Position numbers and translations under genes: made by a program. 64,000 nucleotides of DNA, taken from contig RHPI01001116.1 of the NCBI GenBank assembly GCA_009103225.1, positions 660,814-724,813 on the forward strand. The letters are read 5' to 3'. The notes beneath the pieces were generated by a model. That model saw only the letters and a program-made list of their open reading frames with translations, was not told the DNA's origin and ran no database searches. This DNA comes from Chlorokybus atmophyticus (taxonomy: Eukaryota; Streptophyta; Chlorokybophyceae; Chlorokybales; Chlorokybaceae). Positions 1 to 12,912 of the stretch are shown piece after piece (within the stretch, counting starts at the first letter, position 1; every line of letters begins with the position of its first letter).

Positions 1-94
<94 letters not shown>

Positions 95-100
95 GGGGGG
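1..100. repeat. poly-G homopolymer at window edge
   Basis: The window opens with 93 G, one A and six more G before normal sequence begins at 101. Two similar tracts occur inside the window, each next to an N. The length and purity are more typical of a sequencing or assembly artefact than of genomic DNA, but the raw sequence alone cannot decide this. Confidence 0.9.
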
Positions 101-783
101 CGTTTAACTTGATTCAAATCACGGTACTGATGAAGGCGCCGGTGTTACCATCATGCACATATAATACTATGAAATGCTACACTAATTGCAAGTTATTATC
201 ACAACATGAACAACATAAATGACTCGAACTCTTGCTGTTGACAGGCTTGCCCTCAAACATGAGCATGACCCAAGTGACAATCAAGTCATGAAAGCTGAAT
301 TATAGTCTCATTCGAATAACTAGGCAATCATGGTTGTTGACAAACGGGCATTAAATCAACATGACGTTGGGTAGGCTAGGAGCAACTTCTGATTGGAATA
401 ACTAGGCTTATATCCCATACAGCAGTTCCACAGGGCATGGGCTGCGCCGTTCAACCTTGTGATGCTGCCAAGTGGCAGCACAGCCCTCATGCCTTTGCTC
501 ACTGGCAGTGCAGTGAGTCACTCCTACCTAGGTAGTGTTATAAACGTTTACCACGTTGGCTGGAGATCTGCGAAGCGCGAGGATCGTCAAAGAGTCACAA
601 CCCAACAGCACGTGGGGGTCATGTGTGCAAGGTCCATGAACCACGGAGACGGAGCATAAGGCCATCTGTAGGTCTATTCCCGCCCCGCTGCATAATTTAA
701 CAAATGCCACCACGCTGAAATTCTTATAGCGCGACACGTGGCGGTCGCCGCCTGCTTTGAGCCGGTTAAGCATCCCGACAATT

Positions 784-959
784 GCGTGGACCGGTCCGGA
801 CAGCTCGCCCTGTCTGGCAACGTTTGCAGCTCTTCCGGCGCAGGGACCCGCCGGAGCCTTGTTGCTGGCTGGCAGTTTTCGGCCCTTAGCTCCGCGTCGT
901 GAACCGGACCAAGCAGACGGGCAGGCCCTCTTCCCGCCAAATGCGGGACCGGTCCACGC
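784..959. mobile_element. MITE-like element with 14-bp inverted ends
   Basis: GCGTGGACCGGTCC at 784-797 is matched perfectly, inverted, by GGACCGGTCCACGC at 946-959, enclosing about 150 GC-rich bases without a reading frame. Each arm also contains the palindrome GGACCGGTCC. This could be a miniature inverted-repeat transposon, a foldback remnant or a promoter palindrome pair. No clear target-site duplication was seen, so the mobile call is tentative. Confidence 0.35.
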
Positions 960-1247
960 CGAAGACGACACGATTGACCGGCCTGAGGTCGCAGTTACTC
1001 GCCGTCACAACGCCGTCAAGGGACCAACGGCAAACAACCACTCCTGTCCATGCCGTTCTAGTCTTGCCCTCAATCCTGACCTACGGTCCAGCTTTGCCGT
1101 TGACAACGTGTTTAAGCTTGAACGGTGGACGGGCAATGGCAGGTTGTGAGGATTCAAATTGCCGTTAAACCGCTACTGATACAAATAATGGAGCACTTCG
1201 CTCGAAACTGCACTTGTTGCTTGAGTGGCCATTGCGTGACCAAGCCA

Positions 1248-1277
1248 GCGGCAGCGGCGGCGGCGGCGGCGGCGGCG
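1248..1277. repeat. GGC trinucleotide microsatellite
   Basis: A run of GGC/GCA triplets about 30 bases long, upstream of the expansin start. It would encode poly-Ala or poly-Gly in a frame that has no other coding features. Confidence 0.8.
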
Positions 1278-1599
1278 ATAGCGATCGTGGGCAGCGGTGT
1301 TCTTAAGCATCTGGGTGGGATTGGCCTTGTTTTAGCTTAGCACCTGTGGAGAGCAGCTCCAGAGCGGTAGTGCTTCTAAATCCAGGTGCGGATAGCAAGG
1401 GGAGGAGTGGCAGTTGGGTGGCTTTGTACACACCTGATCACAGGCGAGACCAGGCCGAACCAGGCCAAAGCAGGCTACAGGCTCCCTGCATCAAGAGAGT
1501 GGTGCTGACTGAGATCCAGCAGCAACTCGATAACAAGGAGATTCACCCCTTGAATGGTGAAGGCCCGCGAGGTGGCGCTCAGGAGTGAAGAAGGACAGA

Positions 1600-2879
1600 A
1601 TGGCCTGCGCTGTTGCACTGTTGACGCTGCTGGCTGCAGCTGCCAGCTGGCAGACTGCAGAAGCCACAACTACTTACAGAACAGCTCCGTACGGGTACGT
1701 CTTCAATACAACTCTTGCATTGTCACCCATCACACAATGCAAAATTGACGTCTTTGTAATGCTGACACTAGGAGCCCTTGCTCGGCAAGTTGCTAACGTG
1801 TATCTGTGTATGTGTGTGATTAAACAGAGGGTGGAACACCGGAGTTGCCACATTTTACGGAGGTTCAGATGGTGGCGCATGCGGCTACGGCAAAATGCCC
1901 ATGAATCCCTACGGCCGCATGCTCACTGCAGGTCAGTACTTACAACACTCGCACGCAGACACACATGTATGCTAGCACACGCACAACTACAGACATGCAA
2001 GTGCATGTACATGTGCACGCACACGCAACATGATGTGCCCTCACTGCACTGTATGACACCCATGCATGCAGCTGACCAGCTCTGTTTGCTAACACCGCTT
2101 CCTCCTCCCCGCAGTTAACAACAAGTCGCTGTGGAAGAACTCTTACGGTTGCGGGACGTGCCTGCGAGTGAAGTGCGTTGGATCCAAGTACTGCTCCGGG
2201 CGCAGTCTCGAGGTGATGGTCACGGACAACTGCCCTGGCGGCTGTGGTGGAGATAAGAACCTACTGGACATGTACCCAGAAGCATTCAAAGTGCTGGCAA
2301 ACCCTATTGCGGGCATCATCAATGTGCAGTTCCAAAGGTGAGATGAGCAATCAGTCTGCATTACCTGCATGTGGGTGTGTGCGTGTATCTTGATAAAAAT
2401 GACCCTCCACATGATGTTCAACCTTTGTCATCCTTGCAGGGTGCCATGCACCAAGCTCCAAGGCTCCATCAGCTACTCCATCGATCCGGGCAGCAACCCC
2501 TTCTGGATGCGTTTCATGATCAAGAACGTCAAGGGACCAGGCTCCATTGTAAAGGCCATGGTGAGTGATAGAGAACTCACTTACTCCCCGTCCATACCAT
2601 GCCAGCCACCATCAAGAACCTGCCTCTGACCGTGGTTCTGTTTGACGTTGTGTCCAGTTTAAGGAGAACAAGGCTGGTGCCACATGGCGAGCCATGTCCC
2701 GGGACCCCAACGCGGGTGCGCGTTGGGTCATTACAGCTGAGGGCGGGAAGCCTCTCAACCCTCCTTTCTCCTTCATGGTGCAGGCGGACATCACGAGCGA
2801 AAAGGTGTATGCGTACAATGTTGTGCCGAAGAACTACGCCATAGGAAGGTCTTACTACAGAGGGCAGATGTGGAAGTGA
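1600..2879 (+). CDS. expansin (beta-like), secreted cell-wall loosening protein
   Basis: Five exons with GT-AG introns and consistent phases: 1600-1694, 1828-1931, 2115-2337, 2440-2560, 2658-2879. They total 765 nt, 254 residues, the usual expansin length. Residues 1-22 are a signal peptide (MACAVALLTLL...). A double-psi beta-barrel domain follows, with ATFYGG, GGACGYG, CGTC and VTDNCPGGCG. The C-terminal CBM63-type domain starts after the VPC motif and keeps the NVVPKNYAIG segment seen in beta-expansins. Expansins act in the wall, loosening cellulose-hemicellulose contacts without hydrolysis. The start was chosen as the first ATG followed by a signal peptide; a GTG at 1585 lies in the same frame. 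Odd feature: the usual HFD motif reads LLD, keeping only the Asp. The IINVQFQRVPC segment is closer to beta- than alpha-expansins, but the subfamily is inferred by eye. Confidence 0.92.
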
Positions 2880-4290
2880 ATAGGGTGTTGTATTGATTGT
2901 ATTAATATCATAATGCTGTGGGACCCAAGACCCCACAGTTAATTCTTGTACCTTATATCTTCGGTATACAGTTTTGTCTAGTGGCGGATATAGATATGGC
3001 GATGGCTACTAGTGTTGATAGCTTGAGACCAAATTGCTAATGGCATAGGTGTATGGTTGTGTCTGCTGGCATGAGAAATGAACTGTTTCACAAGTTGCAG
3101 GGTGTTGCTGACTGTAATGCACGAGAGGTTACATGGAATGGGTTGTGCATCATGTGCACTGTCTGTACTTGCTCGACATATGACCCTTCAGGCAGTGACA
3201 CGCCTGCTTGTATCCGCTCGGTCATCAGGTGGATCATGTCCATTGCAAACATATGCATAGCCTAGCTTAGCTAGCTATGCTAAGTGTTGTTGTTGTTGTT
3301 GTTTACGGTCTTGCTCCTGTGCTGCCTGCTGGTTCCTCTGTGGCCCCTCTATCCTAACCCATGCATGCCTATGTGGCGCTGCGTGGCAGGTCCGGTGCTG
3401 TGTTATTGATGTTGTCTCGCAAGTCGCGCACGTGTTGCTGAGGGGCCAGGCACGCTGCCATGCTTTACTTGCTTGTCGCCTAACAGTGCCTTATCACTTT
3501 TTTTGGGTCACCTACTTCACCCAAACCCCATTCTACCTCAACCCAACCATCCACTGCCATTGTTCGCGTGTATGTGTATGCTATGTGTATTCGGAATTGC
3601 TCTGCAGTCGTGTCATTGCCCTTGTGTATGCTCTCGGCTGCTGTAGGTTGTCCGCTTATCCTAGTCCTTGCTGCCACTACACGCACTCGCACGCTGATTA
3701 CTGTTATACCAAAGAACATAAGCAGCATGGGGATGCACAGTCAGTGTGCAAATGCAGCAACTCAGCACAAAGAATGTATCCACCCCAACTAACTGACTGA
3801 CTGAAGTATGCATGAGGGCAGTTGCGTGCTCCCCTTATCCTACAGCGCGCATCACTATGTGATACATGCATAGGATATGAGTCATATTGCAAACATGCAG
3901 CCTGTGCACACACTAGCGAACAAATTACAATAACACTCAAGCCAATAAGCAAGGCAACACCATGTAAGTGTGACACTGACATTACACCCGAGGCCATCAC
4001 ACTACTCTATGCTAAGTGACCTATGTGCAATGCCGTTGGTGAAGCAGGCAGTAGCAGCAGTAGCAAACACCGATCAACCAACCAACATGAGTGCACAAGT
4101 GCATGCATGTGTCCGTGAATGTGTACCTCACCTTCACCTTATATTAACCTCGACACAAGTGATAGATCACGGTAACAGAGTGAAAGACAGCAATGAATGT
4201 CATACGCTGCGCACCCTTAATAACCAAATGCCTGCTTGTGCACGTTACCTGCTTGCACAAGTGTACAAGAGATAATATGCTACATTACTT

Positions 4291-4480
4291 GCATGCAAGG
4301 TGTGAAGCACACACTATACTAGTATAACATGCAGCACTCAGCACATACCATCTCATGCTTACACTCTACACCAGCAGTTCACCACCGGGCTGCCTACTCT
4401 ACCTAAGACGCTAAGCCCCTACCCCATTAGCTCGACCAACATGCATGGTGTCCAGCAGCAATCACCTGCAGCACGGGCTG
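4291..4480 (-). repeat. dispersed CCCGGTGGT/CTAACGGGGT repeat, copy 1
   Basis: On the minus strand this copy carries the first box (CTAATGGGGTAGGGGCTTAG, from about 4430) and the second box (GCCCGGTGGT, from about 4390), separated by about 40 bases. The flanking text TGCAAGGTGTGAAGCACACAC and ATGCATGGTGTCCAGCA recurs almost unchanged beside the copy at 16.2-16.4 kb, so homology extends well beyond the boxes. No reading frame, poly-A tail or tRNA B-box is visible. Confidence 0.75.
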
Positions 4481-7400
4481 CGGTTAGCATGCAGCGCTTG
4501 GAACGTACACGACAGCATCAAACCCAAATGCACTTATAGACTCCCCCACGCCGCCGCCCGTCACTGTCCGCTCACCCGCAATGCCCCCGCCGTAACTGCT
4601 TGCGGCCTTTAGGACTTTATCGGTTAGCGTAAAGCATGCAAGCAGCTTGCATGTCACTCTCTTGCAGCTGTGCAGTGAAATCGTCGCTGTGTGTGCCTCT
4701 TCGGCCACATGGGCGATTGGTGCTGCTCCCCTGTGTACAAAAGGTGTGTATGGTAGTATTCTGTGCTCTCCCCACTGCTATTAAGTGTGCTTGCATACCG
4801 TAGCTGCTGCATGGTTCCCCAAACCATAGTGCGCTTGAGTTCTTGCATTGGTCCATTGGTCAGCCTACATAGCTTTATCACGCATGTGACGCCTAATTGC
4901 ATACGCTTCTTGCGCAGGTTGCATGTAAGGTGTATAGAGTTGACGCATTAAGATGTCCCTATCCGTGCCTGCATATCCATATTAAAAGTATACCCCTCAC
5001 TCATGTCATGCCTGACATAACACATCAACGTTGCATGTGGCCAAGCCCGAAGTAAATGGTAGCAGAGTAAAGACAAGCAAGCGGTCATGCGATTGCATGA
5101 GGGCCAAGGCAGAGCTATGCACAGCTTAAACTGGCTTAACACAACCAGCCAAACACTAGATTCTCAACCAGCAGCGAGTGGGTGTGTACAGTAGCTAGCA
5201 GGCAGATGACAGCACCCAACCACCTGCAGAGTGGAGAGGAGAGGAGAGGAGAGAAGCAGAGGTTAGGCTTGCTTGTCCACGCAGGTGTCAGCATGTACGA
5301 CCACATGCTGCATGGGACCAGCTACAAACACACCACCATACAATTGGATTGGACCGTACAATATGCCAATGCCCTCGCAGTGACGGACCATGAGATGCTT
5401 GATGGGACACAGAGAGTGCAGCATTGCCACCTTCTCAGCATTATAATCGACACCGCAACTAGTTGCCTTAAGTAATGTTGGCAATCACTACACATGCAGC
5501 TCGCGCATGCGCCCGTACACGACCATATGGGACCTTTCAAGCCATGCTAACCGAGCGAAAGTACAAACAATGCGGGACGTGGTTACTCATGCATGCATGC
5601 ATGTGTCCATACATACAACACACTGCAGGCGTGCATCCTGTGATAAGCATACAGCAGCATGACACATACAGACCACTCAGGTGCTTACTGGCTGACTTCC
5701 TGTACACACAATACTCCAAGCTTAAAGTGTGCTTGAGCTCTGATAATTGATGATAACAACCAACAATGGAAACTTTTGAGCAGTAATGCCTACTACTGCT
5801 GCGTGTGTGTCATCAAATGCCTAGCTGTTACAAGACGTACTGAAGATGCAGCAAGCCTGTGTTGAGATCAATCTGCAAAACTGTGTCATCAGATATGCGT
5901 GACATTAACGTTCAAAGCAGACAATCAAAGCGTCAATCCTCCACATCTGGAGCTTCCAACAGTGTGCGCTTACCTGCGGGTCGCAAGCACGCACCATACA
6001 GCAACGCAGTATATCTCCATTACAAGTGCAGACTGAGGTGGACTGAGTGATTATGTGACACCAAGTAACATAGGAGCAACCCAACTGAACTGCATGGTAC
6101 GCTGTATCGCAACATATAGACATGCCATCAGTGTAGTAGATGCCGTGGAAAAAACTTGCCACGGTGGTTGAAGGTGTGAAAGTCGAGGGCGGGCAACTCT
6201 GACATTCTGTGTAAGGAGGTTTCAATATCAACAAGCATGCTGAGACCACTGATAACCTTCTGCAAATTAATCACAAGTACATATATCAATGCACACAGTA
6301 GGTGAACAAATCGCTATGAAGGTGGTGAGAACTTGTGACCAATAGTGAACACGTCAACAGCAATACTCACTTTTTTTCGGTAGGATCCAGTCTGATGGGT
6401 TGCCAGTCTCCACCCAACATGACCGCTGCTCCGATGCACACTACAGTCCCCAAAGCGCACTCAACAATTACCTGCATGGTTATGTCTGTTCACCGGCTAT
6501 GGAGTGCAAAGAACCTACGCCAAATAAGTCAACTGTTTGACCTTTCGCAACCTAGCACAAGTCTACGTGTAGCTTTGTAACGATCACTTCCACCATCTGG
6601 CTAGTATGAGTAACTGACATGATACACGACACCCAACGCGTTCATATGTGTGTTAAACGTTTGACAGAGCTACTGCAAACTGGCATTGCACTGTGCGTAG
6701 TATGCACTAAGCCTCAACCACACCCAAGAGCAATTGGGGTTGCGAAGAGTTTGCCTGTGCATACAGTTATCATGTACCTGCAGGGTTGGGCCAACATACT
6801 CTTCCTCGACAATCTTGAGGTAGGACCGATCTGAGTAAAAGCCACGCATATGATGTTAACATTGCATGCAGTGCAAAAATCATTGCACAGCCACAAGAAG
6901 GCGGCATGCACTTACGCTGTATCTGAAGATAAGCCGCATGCGCAAGCAATAGAAATCCCAAAACCAGAGCCAATCTGTCAACCCTCATCCCCTCCTAGCA
7001 CCTGTCTTCAAGCAACGCCTTTGAACAACCCAAATGACAGAACCCCCTAATCTCAATCACGGCCTCTGGCAGCCACCAAGGAACACCTTCGGCTGCACGG
7101 ATTGATGTCAAGCTCACAGCCACGCTCAGCACAGCGACGCCCGCAGCCACCACGCCGCCGCACAAGCCAAAAGCACCGCCGCCGCCTGCAAATTAGTTTG
7201 GTTACTGCGACGGCAAATATTGCCAAACGCAGTTAGTCGCCAGACGCAAAACAAACAGCAGTGTCTTGAGGGACGTAACCGAACGCTCGGAACATGTCAT
7301 CAATCTGAGTCAAGGCGTAATGGGATCAATTCTTAAGATAGATACGGCGTAGACTGTTTGTTATTGTATTTAATGATGGGGGGCACACAAGGGTGTCGTC

Positions 7401-7832
7401 ACAAAGACCGGCTGCGACCGCTCGGACCGGTTGGACTACGGCGGAGCCTGGTGCAGCGCTCCGGCGACGGTCCAGTTGCAGACCGTTTGGCCCTTGTATA
7501 GGTACCTAATGCACCGGCACTTGCGCAAAAAAGGGCTCGAGGATCTGAAAATGACGACACCTTGCTGCTAATCCGGGTCCGTAACCGAAGGCCGGTCCTA
7601 TCAGGAGGGCCCCTGACCAGCGTGATGGGACCCTTACCGGAAACCATCATCAGGTAACCATGTTACAGACTGTAGCTCATAATAATATCGGCTTTACTCC
7701 ATCGGATATCTTGCAAACCTTCTGCCGTGGTCGGGTCTGCATCACCAAAGTGGTGGATATCCATAATAGTGCACGGTGTTTTCACCGTCAACTTGAGCAG
7801 CTCAGCAGCACGTCGGTTGACCGTGTTTGTCG

Positions 7833-7841
7833 TTAGGGTTT
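7833..7841 (+). promoter_or_regulatory. telo-box upstream of F-box/LRR gene
   Basis: TTAGGGTTT (complement AAACCCTAA) lies about 215 bases before the chosen ATG, with further TAGGG words at 7858-7878 and near 8460. Telo-boxes are known plant promoter or leader elements, common in genes active in dividing cells. Function here is inferred from the motif and position only. Confidence 0.45.
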
Positions 7842-8054
7842 CAGAGGGTGTCAGCTGTAGGGTAGGGTTTGGTAGGGCTCCCAGCTGTGGCGGCCGCGGC
7901 GGCGGTGGAAGGCTGCGACGTGGCCGTGGTTGAAGAGGACGTTAGGGTGGCCGTCGTGGATGCTGTTGCGTCTGGTGGCTTGAGCGTTGCGGGTGCGGGG
8001 GGGATTTGGCCGGGGGCGGGTCCTGCGGAGGGGAGTTGCAGCCCGGCCTCCCGC

Positions 8055-10161
8055 ATGACCCGGCTGGGCTACATGCCTCTGGCGGAGGCTGAGTTGGCCG
8101 ATGGCAGTGGGCCTCCGCCAGCTGTACCGGGCGAGGATGCACGGATGCGCGGTTTGGTTTTGGAAAGGCCGAGCTGCTCAACGGCTGATGCGCCGCTGCC
8201 CTGGGAGCGCAACATCAACGATGTGCTCAATGACGAGTGCCTCATGACCATCTTCAGCTATTTGGAAAATTTGAGGGAACGCAACACCTGCGCTCTGGTG
8301 TGCAAAAGGTGAACTGGTTTATGGTAAATTGCGATACACTGGCCAGTTGACTCACAGGAAACAGTGCCGTTGCAGCCAAATCCTACGGTATTGTACTAAT
8401 GTCCCAATGACTGTCCTGCAATGTGTTTTGATCATTAAGGGCGCCGCTGCTGTACAATAAGGGTTAGGGTGTGATGGCTGACGGTAGCTTTCCTGCAGGA
8501 AAAAGTGTACATGTCGAACTTTTTACTAGCTAGTATCAATACGCGCGGCTGTATACCTACATGGTATACACCGCTGTGTGTTTCAGCATGCATTACTCGC
8601 TTCTCTTCCGTCATGGGCTTTTGTTGAGCCTTTGTTAAGCGGTCTGAAGCTCCTTTGTTGCAGGTGGCTAGCTGCGGAGGGACAGTCGCGCACTACTCTG
8701 GCACTAAGACGCAGTTTCAAGCTCCAAGATCTGCCGACGCTATTGAATCGCTTTCGCCACTTGCGGTCGTTGGAGTTGTATTGGTATGTGGATGCCCTGG
8801 AGCGCGAGGAGCAAGTCAAAACAGTCTCCTCTGTTTTGAGGCAAGTAGAGAGTCTGCGTTTACATGGAGGCACGCACTTCTCCGACAGAAGCCTTGCTCT
8901 GACCACGGAGCATAGCTACGTCTTGAGTACGATGGAGTTTGTGGATTGCCCCTACTTGACGGCTGCTGGTGTTGGGGAGGCCTCTTTGAGGTTGAAGAAG
9001 TTGGAGAAACTTAGCTTTTTGGACTGCCCGCTGTTAAGTGATGCAGCTTTGCAGCAAGTGGCGGAGCATTGTCATGGGCTAAAAGTCTTGGAGTTGGTAA
9101 AGTGCAGAGGTATCACAGACGAAGGCTTGTCGGCAATTGGGCAAGGTTGCCATGAACTGCGCTCGCTGGTTATCAAGGATTGCAAGGCAATTAATGGCGA
9201 AGGGCTTCAAGCCATAGCAGATGGTTGCCCGTCTCTTTCCATTGCATCCTTTGAGCAAAAGGGCTTTACTGACCAACATATCATCACGCTGGCATCGTCG
9301 TGTTCCCAACTGATGGAGGTGTCATTAAAGTACTCAAAGCTCACCAATTCCGCGCTGTTTCCCCTCGCCAAGAACTGCCAGGGGTTGCACACGCTCAGGG
9401 TGTCGTCCTTCTGGATCAGCTGCAAGGGCATAGCAGCTATTGCGAAAGACTGCAAGTCGCTGCGCGTGCTGGACCTCAGCAATTGCAAGAACATTGATGA
9501 CGTCGCCCTTTGGGCTGTTGGTGTCGGGCTTCGCGAGCTGGAGTCACTGGACTTGTATGGCTGCGACCGCGTTTCAGACCAAGGCATGCTTTTTCTGGCT
9601 CAAGGCTGCCCCACGCTTACGTCGCTCTGTCTGGAATGGTGCAAGGATGTGAGCGACTTTGGTGTCTCCCACATCTCTCGCCATTGTCCCTCCCTCAGAT
9701 CCCTGTCTCTGCACAACTGCGAGCGCATTACAGACACAGGACTTGTTGCCCTGAGCCTCGGGTGTCGTGAGCTGGAGACCCTCGATGTCAGCTATTGCAA
9801 GCTAATTAAGGATGATGGGCTTTTCCATATAGCTCATGGATGCTCAAAGCTGAAGGTTTTGAGTCTCGTCGGCTGCGCCAACATTACCAGCAATGGCCTG
9901 TCTGCTATAGCCGCTGGGTGCCCACAGTTGAGGAGTCTGCGGTTGACCATGTGTCCATTGATTGATGACACGGCGCTGTACGCCTGCAGTCATCTCAAGT
10001 TCCTGCGTGTCTTGTACCTGGGCTTCTGCACACGTATTACAAACGCCGGTTTGCAGGCCGTGGCGTCCGGCTGCATCGCGCTTCAGAAGCTCAATGTGCA
10101 CGGCTGTCTCAACATTACCAAGGATGTCTACCCAGAGAGCTGTGAAATCAACGAGTATTGA
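8055..10161 (+). CDS. F-box/LRR-repeat protein, FBL4-like (SCF ubiquitin ligase receptor)
   Basis: Two exons, 8055-8308 and 8664-10161, joined at a GT-AG intron in phase 2 so that the codon split restores VCKRW; 583 residues. The N-terminal segment INDVLNDECLMTIFSYL followed by RNTCALVCKRW is an F-box, which binds SKP1 in SCF E3 ligases. The rest is a long array of cysteine-containing leucine-rich repeats (LxxLxLxxCxxITDxGL pattern, roughly 15 units), the presumed substrate-binding solenoid. VCKRWL.....SRTTL resembles plant FBL4, from memory. An upstream frame reaches back to 7869 without ATG, so 8055 was taken as the start. The substrate cannot be predicted. Domain identity is confident; orthology is less so. 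Confidence 0.88.
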
Positions 10162-11035
10162 TTTTTGGTGACCAAATAGCTTGTGCAATAGTTTTGATTT
10201 TGCTGGTGGGTTGTCCTACGCCACACGCGCTGGCAGGCGGTGAGGTGCATTGCAAGGGTAGTATGTGCTAGTTCTCTGTGTAGGGACATTGAGTTTGTGA
10301 CTTGTTTGGCTTCTTGAGGTTGGTGTACAGTGCAACCTCGGGCCTGACTAACACATGTTTTGCTGCCCCTTGGCGATGTCCTGCATAGGCCTGTTCATGT
10401 AACTGACTGCGCCATGCAACAAAGAGTCTGCAGCGGATGGGTTAAGTGGAGTGTGGCAACAGGTTGCTGGTTGTTAGATTGTCTAGTTGGTGCATTGCTC
10501 ATGTGTACAAAAAATGCGACAGGGGTCTATTCGCGACATCGCGTGCATGACACTCCAGTAGTCAAACTGTCTCACACGCGCACACAAATACTCCTTCGTG
10601 AAAGCTTGCTTGTACAAGCGCCCCTGCTTCGCACAAGCATGCTTGTCAGGCAGCATGATGCAGCTTGCATCTTTGTACGCAAGCTGGTTGTTCATGTAGC
10701 CTGAGCAGTACTAGCAAGAGGCTCTCTACCTACACCAATGCTACCAACATGGCGCAGAGAGTACTGTACAAGTCCATATCATGATGCTGATATCCAGGTC
10801 GGTTCAGGCTGCACTTGGCTGTCCATGTCCACAGAACACTTCGAAAACTGCGATACAGCGGTGTACCTACGCTACACTTGCTACACAATGTCGACAGGGA
10901 GCGATCTGTAAGCTTAGGACTAAGGAGTCTTGTAGCTTAAACACAAGTGCACGATGTACAAGCACGGTCACGGATGGGATGTGGGCATCACCTCTTCACC
11001 ATTTGAAATGTGGGTTGTTCTTGTTGCACCTTCGT
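10162..11035. other. gene-less interval after the F-box/LRR gene
   Basis: Presumed 3' UTR of the F-box/LRR gene, then sequence without recognisable genes or clear repeats. GTACAAAAAATGCGACA near 10503 resembles text beside copies of the dispersed repeat, but the rest of that repeat is absent. Confidence 0.45.
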
Positions 11036-12912
11036 TTACCTGCTCTTGAGCTTGCTCACCAGCTGCTCAATGATGTGCGCAGGGGACGCCTCTTCATTCC
11101 AATCTTGATCCCATGCTAGCCGCATCTGAATGCAGCCATAAGTAAGTGAAGCAACCACCTTGTTTTCTTGGCTACAAACAGCAGCCAGCAGCAGCTCAAC
11201 AACTCTGCTGTCCATTCATCAACTTGAACCTCCATACTGGCATGCACGCCTGTCCGTATGAAGCAAAACAGGCTGGCATGCAAAATGTACGCAGTGTACG
11301 CATACATGCATGCAGGCCAGACACCCACTCTCATTGCACAAACACGAAGCAACTCCCGCATACCGGATACCGACCGGAAGCATTCGACCGGTGCAGTTCA
11401 AGCGCTTTGCTCCGCCACATGGGGTGCAAATGGCTCGCCCTACGCCCCTTCCTGCAGGCCTTGAACTTCAGGGTCTTCCATAGCAATCTACCTCTCTTCG
11501 TTCATTCTCCAGGGGTTGAAACCATCGTCACGAACAAGTCCTTCCAAGTGAGCAGCAAGCTTGGCGGTCTGCATCTTGCAGGGAGACCCCCCTTTCTCAC
11601 GGTCTTTACACGCAGCCTGCACTCGTGTGATACCAAGCTCTTTTCATCATATGCATTACACGCACATAAACACAGCAAAATAGACTCGCCTTCACTATCT
11701 TCAGGTCCACTTGTCCAAGCCATTGTACCCGCACCCAACCTGTAGAAAGATCTTCCTTCGTCGCCTCACTGGTGAGTTGCCGCAGTCACCTGATAGACAG
11801 ATCAAAAAGGACTTGTCGTTTGCTGCATTAACTGTTTGGTATGACATGCATAGCAACATACCATTTCCTTGTATTTCTGCTCCATAACAAAAACTTCCTG
11901 CATCACGTCCTATGCAAACTCTGCATCCGCCTTGTACTTCTGCATTGCTTCTCTGCACACCTTTCTGTCCTCAGCATCAGCCTGGCAGTGCACTGCATTG
12001 GGAACAGCACAACATTAAACTGACGCACATACCTCTGTCTCATGGGAGAAAAGCAGACACTGAATGCTGCTCACCCACTTCTGCCCGAGTGCATCAAGTT
12101 GGCTCCGACAACTCTCGTGCACCCTGCCAGGAACGAATATGTGTCCTGCACATGCATGCATGTGCACGTGCATGACACACTTTCAGCCGGTTGAGTTGGT
12201 TCAGAACCAACTCAGTCAGTGAGTGACAGCCTCGCTATTCTCTCAGCATGATGCCAACATAGGCTTACATGCAAAGCTTTCTCTGGTGACTGTCGGCAAG
12301 TTCCTTGTGTTCGTCATCACGGTTTGTTGCTGGAGACCGTACGTCATCTTGTTGCTCATCTCCTTGCACCTGTTCTTGTTGCAGCTGCAGGTGCACTGAC
12401 GACAACAACAAGCATGATGAATAATAATTTTGTGGATTTGCCTCAGCAACGAGCTGCATGCTTCTGCATACACACACTACAGTTGTGTGCTGCAAAACCA
12501 AAGCTCATCGTGCAAGCACTCACCGCTGCATGTGGATTGCAACAAGGCCATGCCTATATAGCGCTGAAGCTAGTTGACACACGCGCGCGCACATTACAGA
12601 ATGAGCCTGTTCATCTTACCGCGTGCATGCGCTGCTTGTCTTGCAGGGCTTTGTGCGACATCTCTTCAACTTCGTCCACTTTGTTTATACACACAGCCAA
12701 ACAAGGGGTCAGCACAGCAGCAAGCAGAAGGTGCTTGTAAGCTGCTAGCTGCCACGCATAAAGCCACCGACAGCGAGCTTGAATGTCATGCATGTGCCGG
12801 AAAGGCCAGAACCAGCAGCAGAGGAAGCAAAGCCTCCGTGTTCGTACTTGCGTTTCAGTTTCTGCTGGTGAACCGCGGAAAACTTATGCTGTTACTGCTG
12901 CAGCGCCTCCAT
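11036..12912 (-). pseudogene. FDM-like coiled-coil/XH pseudogene, copy D
   Basis: Minus-strand relic with the same exon order as the 18.4-20.4 kb copy. The first exon (from 12912) reads MEALQQ then stops (TAA 12894-12892). A later coil exon has TAG at 11912-11910. The exon carrying GWVRVQWLG..DLKIVK ends with a GC donor at 11689-11688. The XH exon around 11620-11380 has several stops and a frame change, yet still shows FNPW and SNASGRYPV. The last exon, 11125-11036, is open (MRLAW...IIEQLVSKLKSR, then TAA). The coil exon near 12400-12260 lacks its 5' part. Copy D is divergent from copy A at 13865, and its disruptions make a functional protein unlikely. Confidence 0.75.

Larger units (their letters stand above)
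101..1599. other. region upstream of the expansin gene
   Basis: No gene recognised. The first 600 bases are AT-richer; 760-1060 is GC-rich and contains a short element with inverted ends (separate entry). A GGC triplet run lies at about 1248-1277. Open frames here are short and have no recognisable domain. The promoter and 5' leader of the expansin gene should lie in the last few hundred bases, but no TATA-like box stands out. Confidence 0.5.
2880..8054. other. long gene-less stretch between expansin and F-box/LRR gene
   Basis: About 5 kb with only short open frames, none with a recognisable domain, and no convincing exon series on either strand. It contains a GTT microsatellite near 3284-3303, a GAGAG run near 5228-5255, many ATGCATGC palindromes, one copy of the dispersed repeat at 4291-4480, and a plant telo-box just before the next gene. 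RNA genes were looked for by eye and none was seen. Confidence 0.5.

Noticed and set aside
3432-6834. Many 60-120 codon frames in the expansin to F-box interval
   Set aside because: Cys/His-rich low-quality translations on both strands, no domains or consistent splice chains; typical of non-coding GCATGC-rich DNA.
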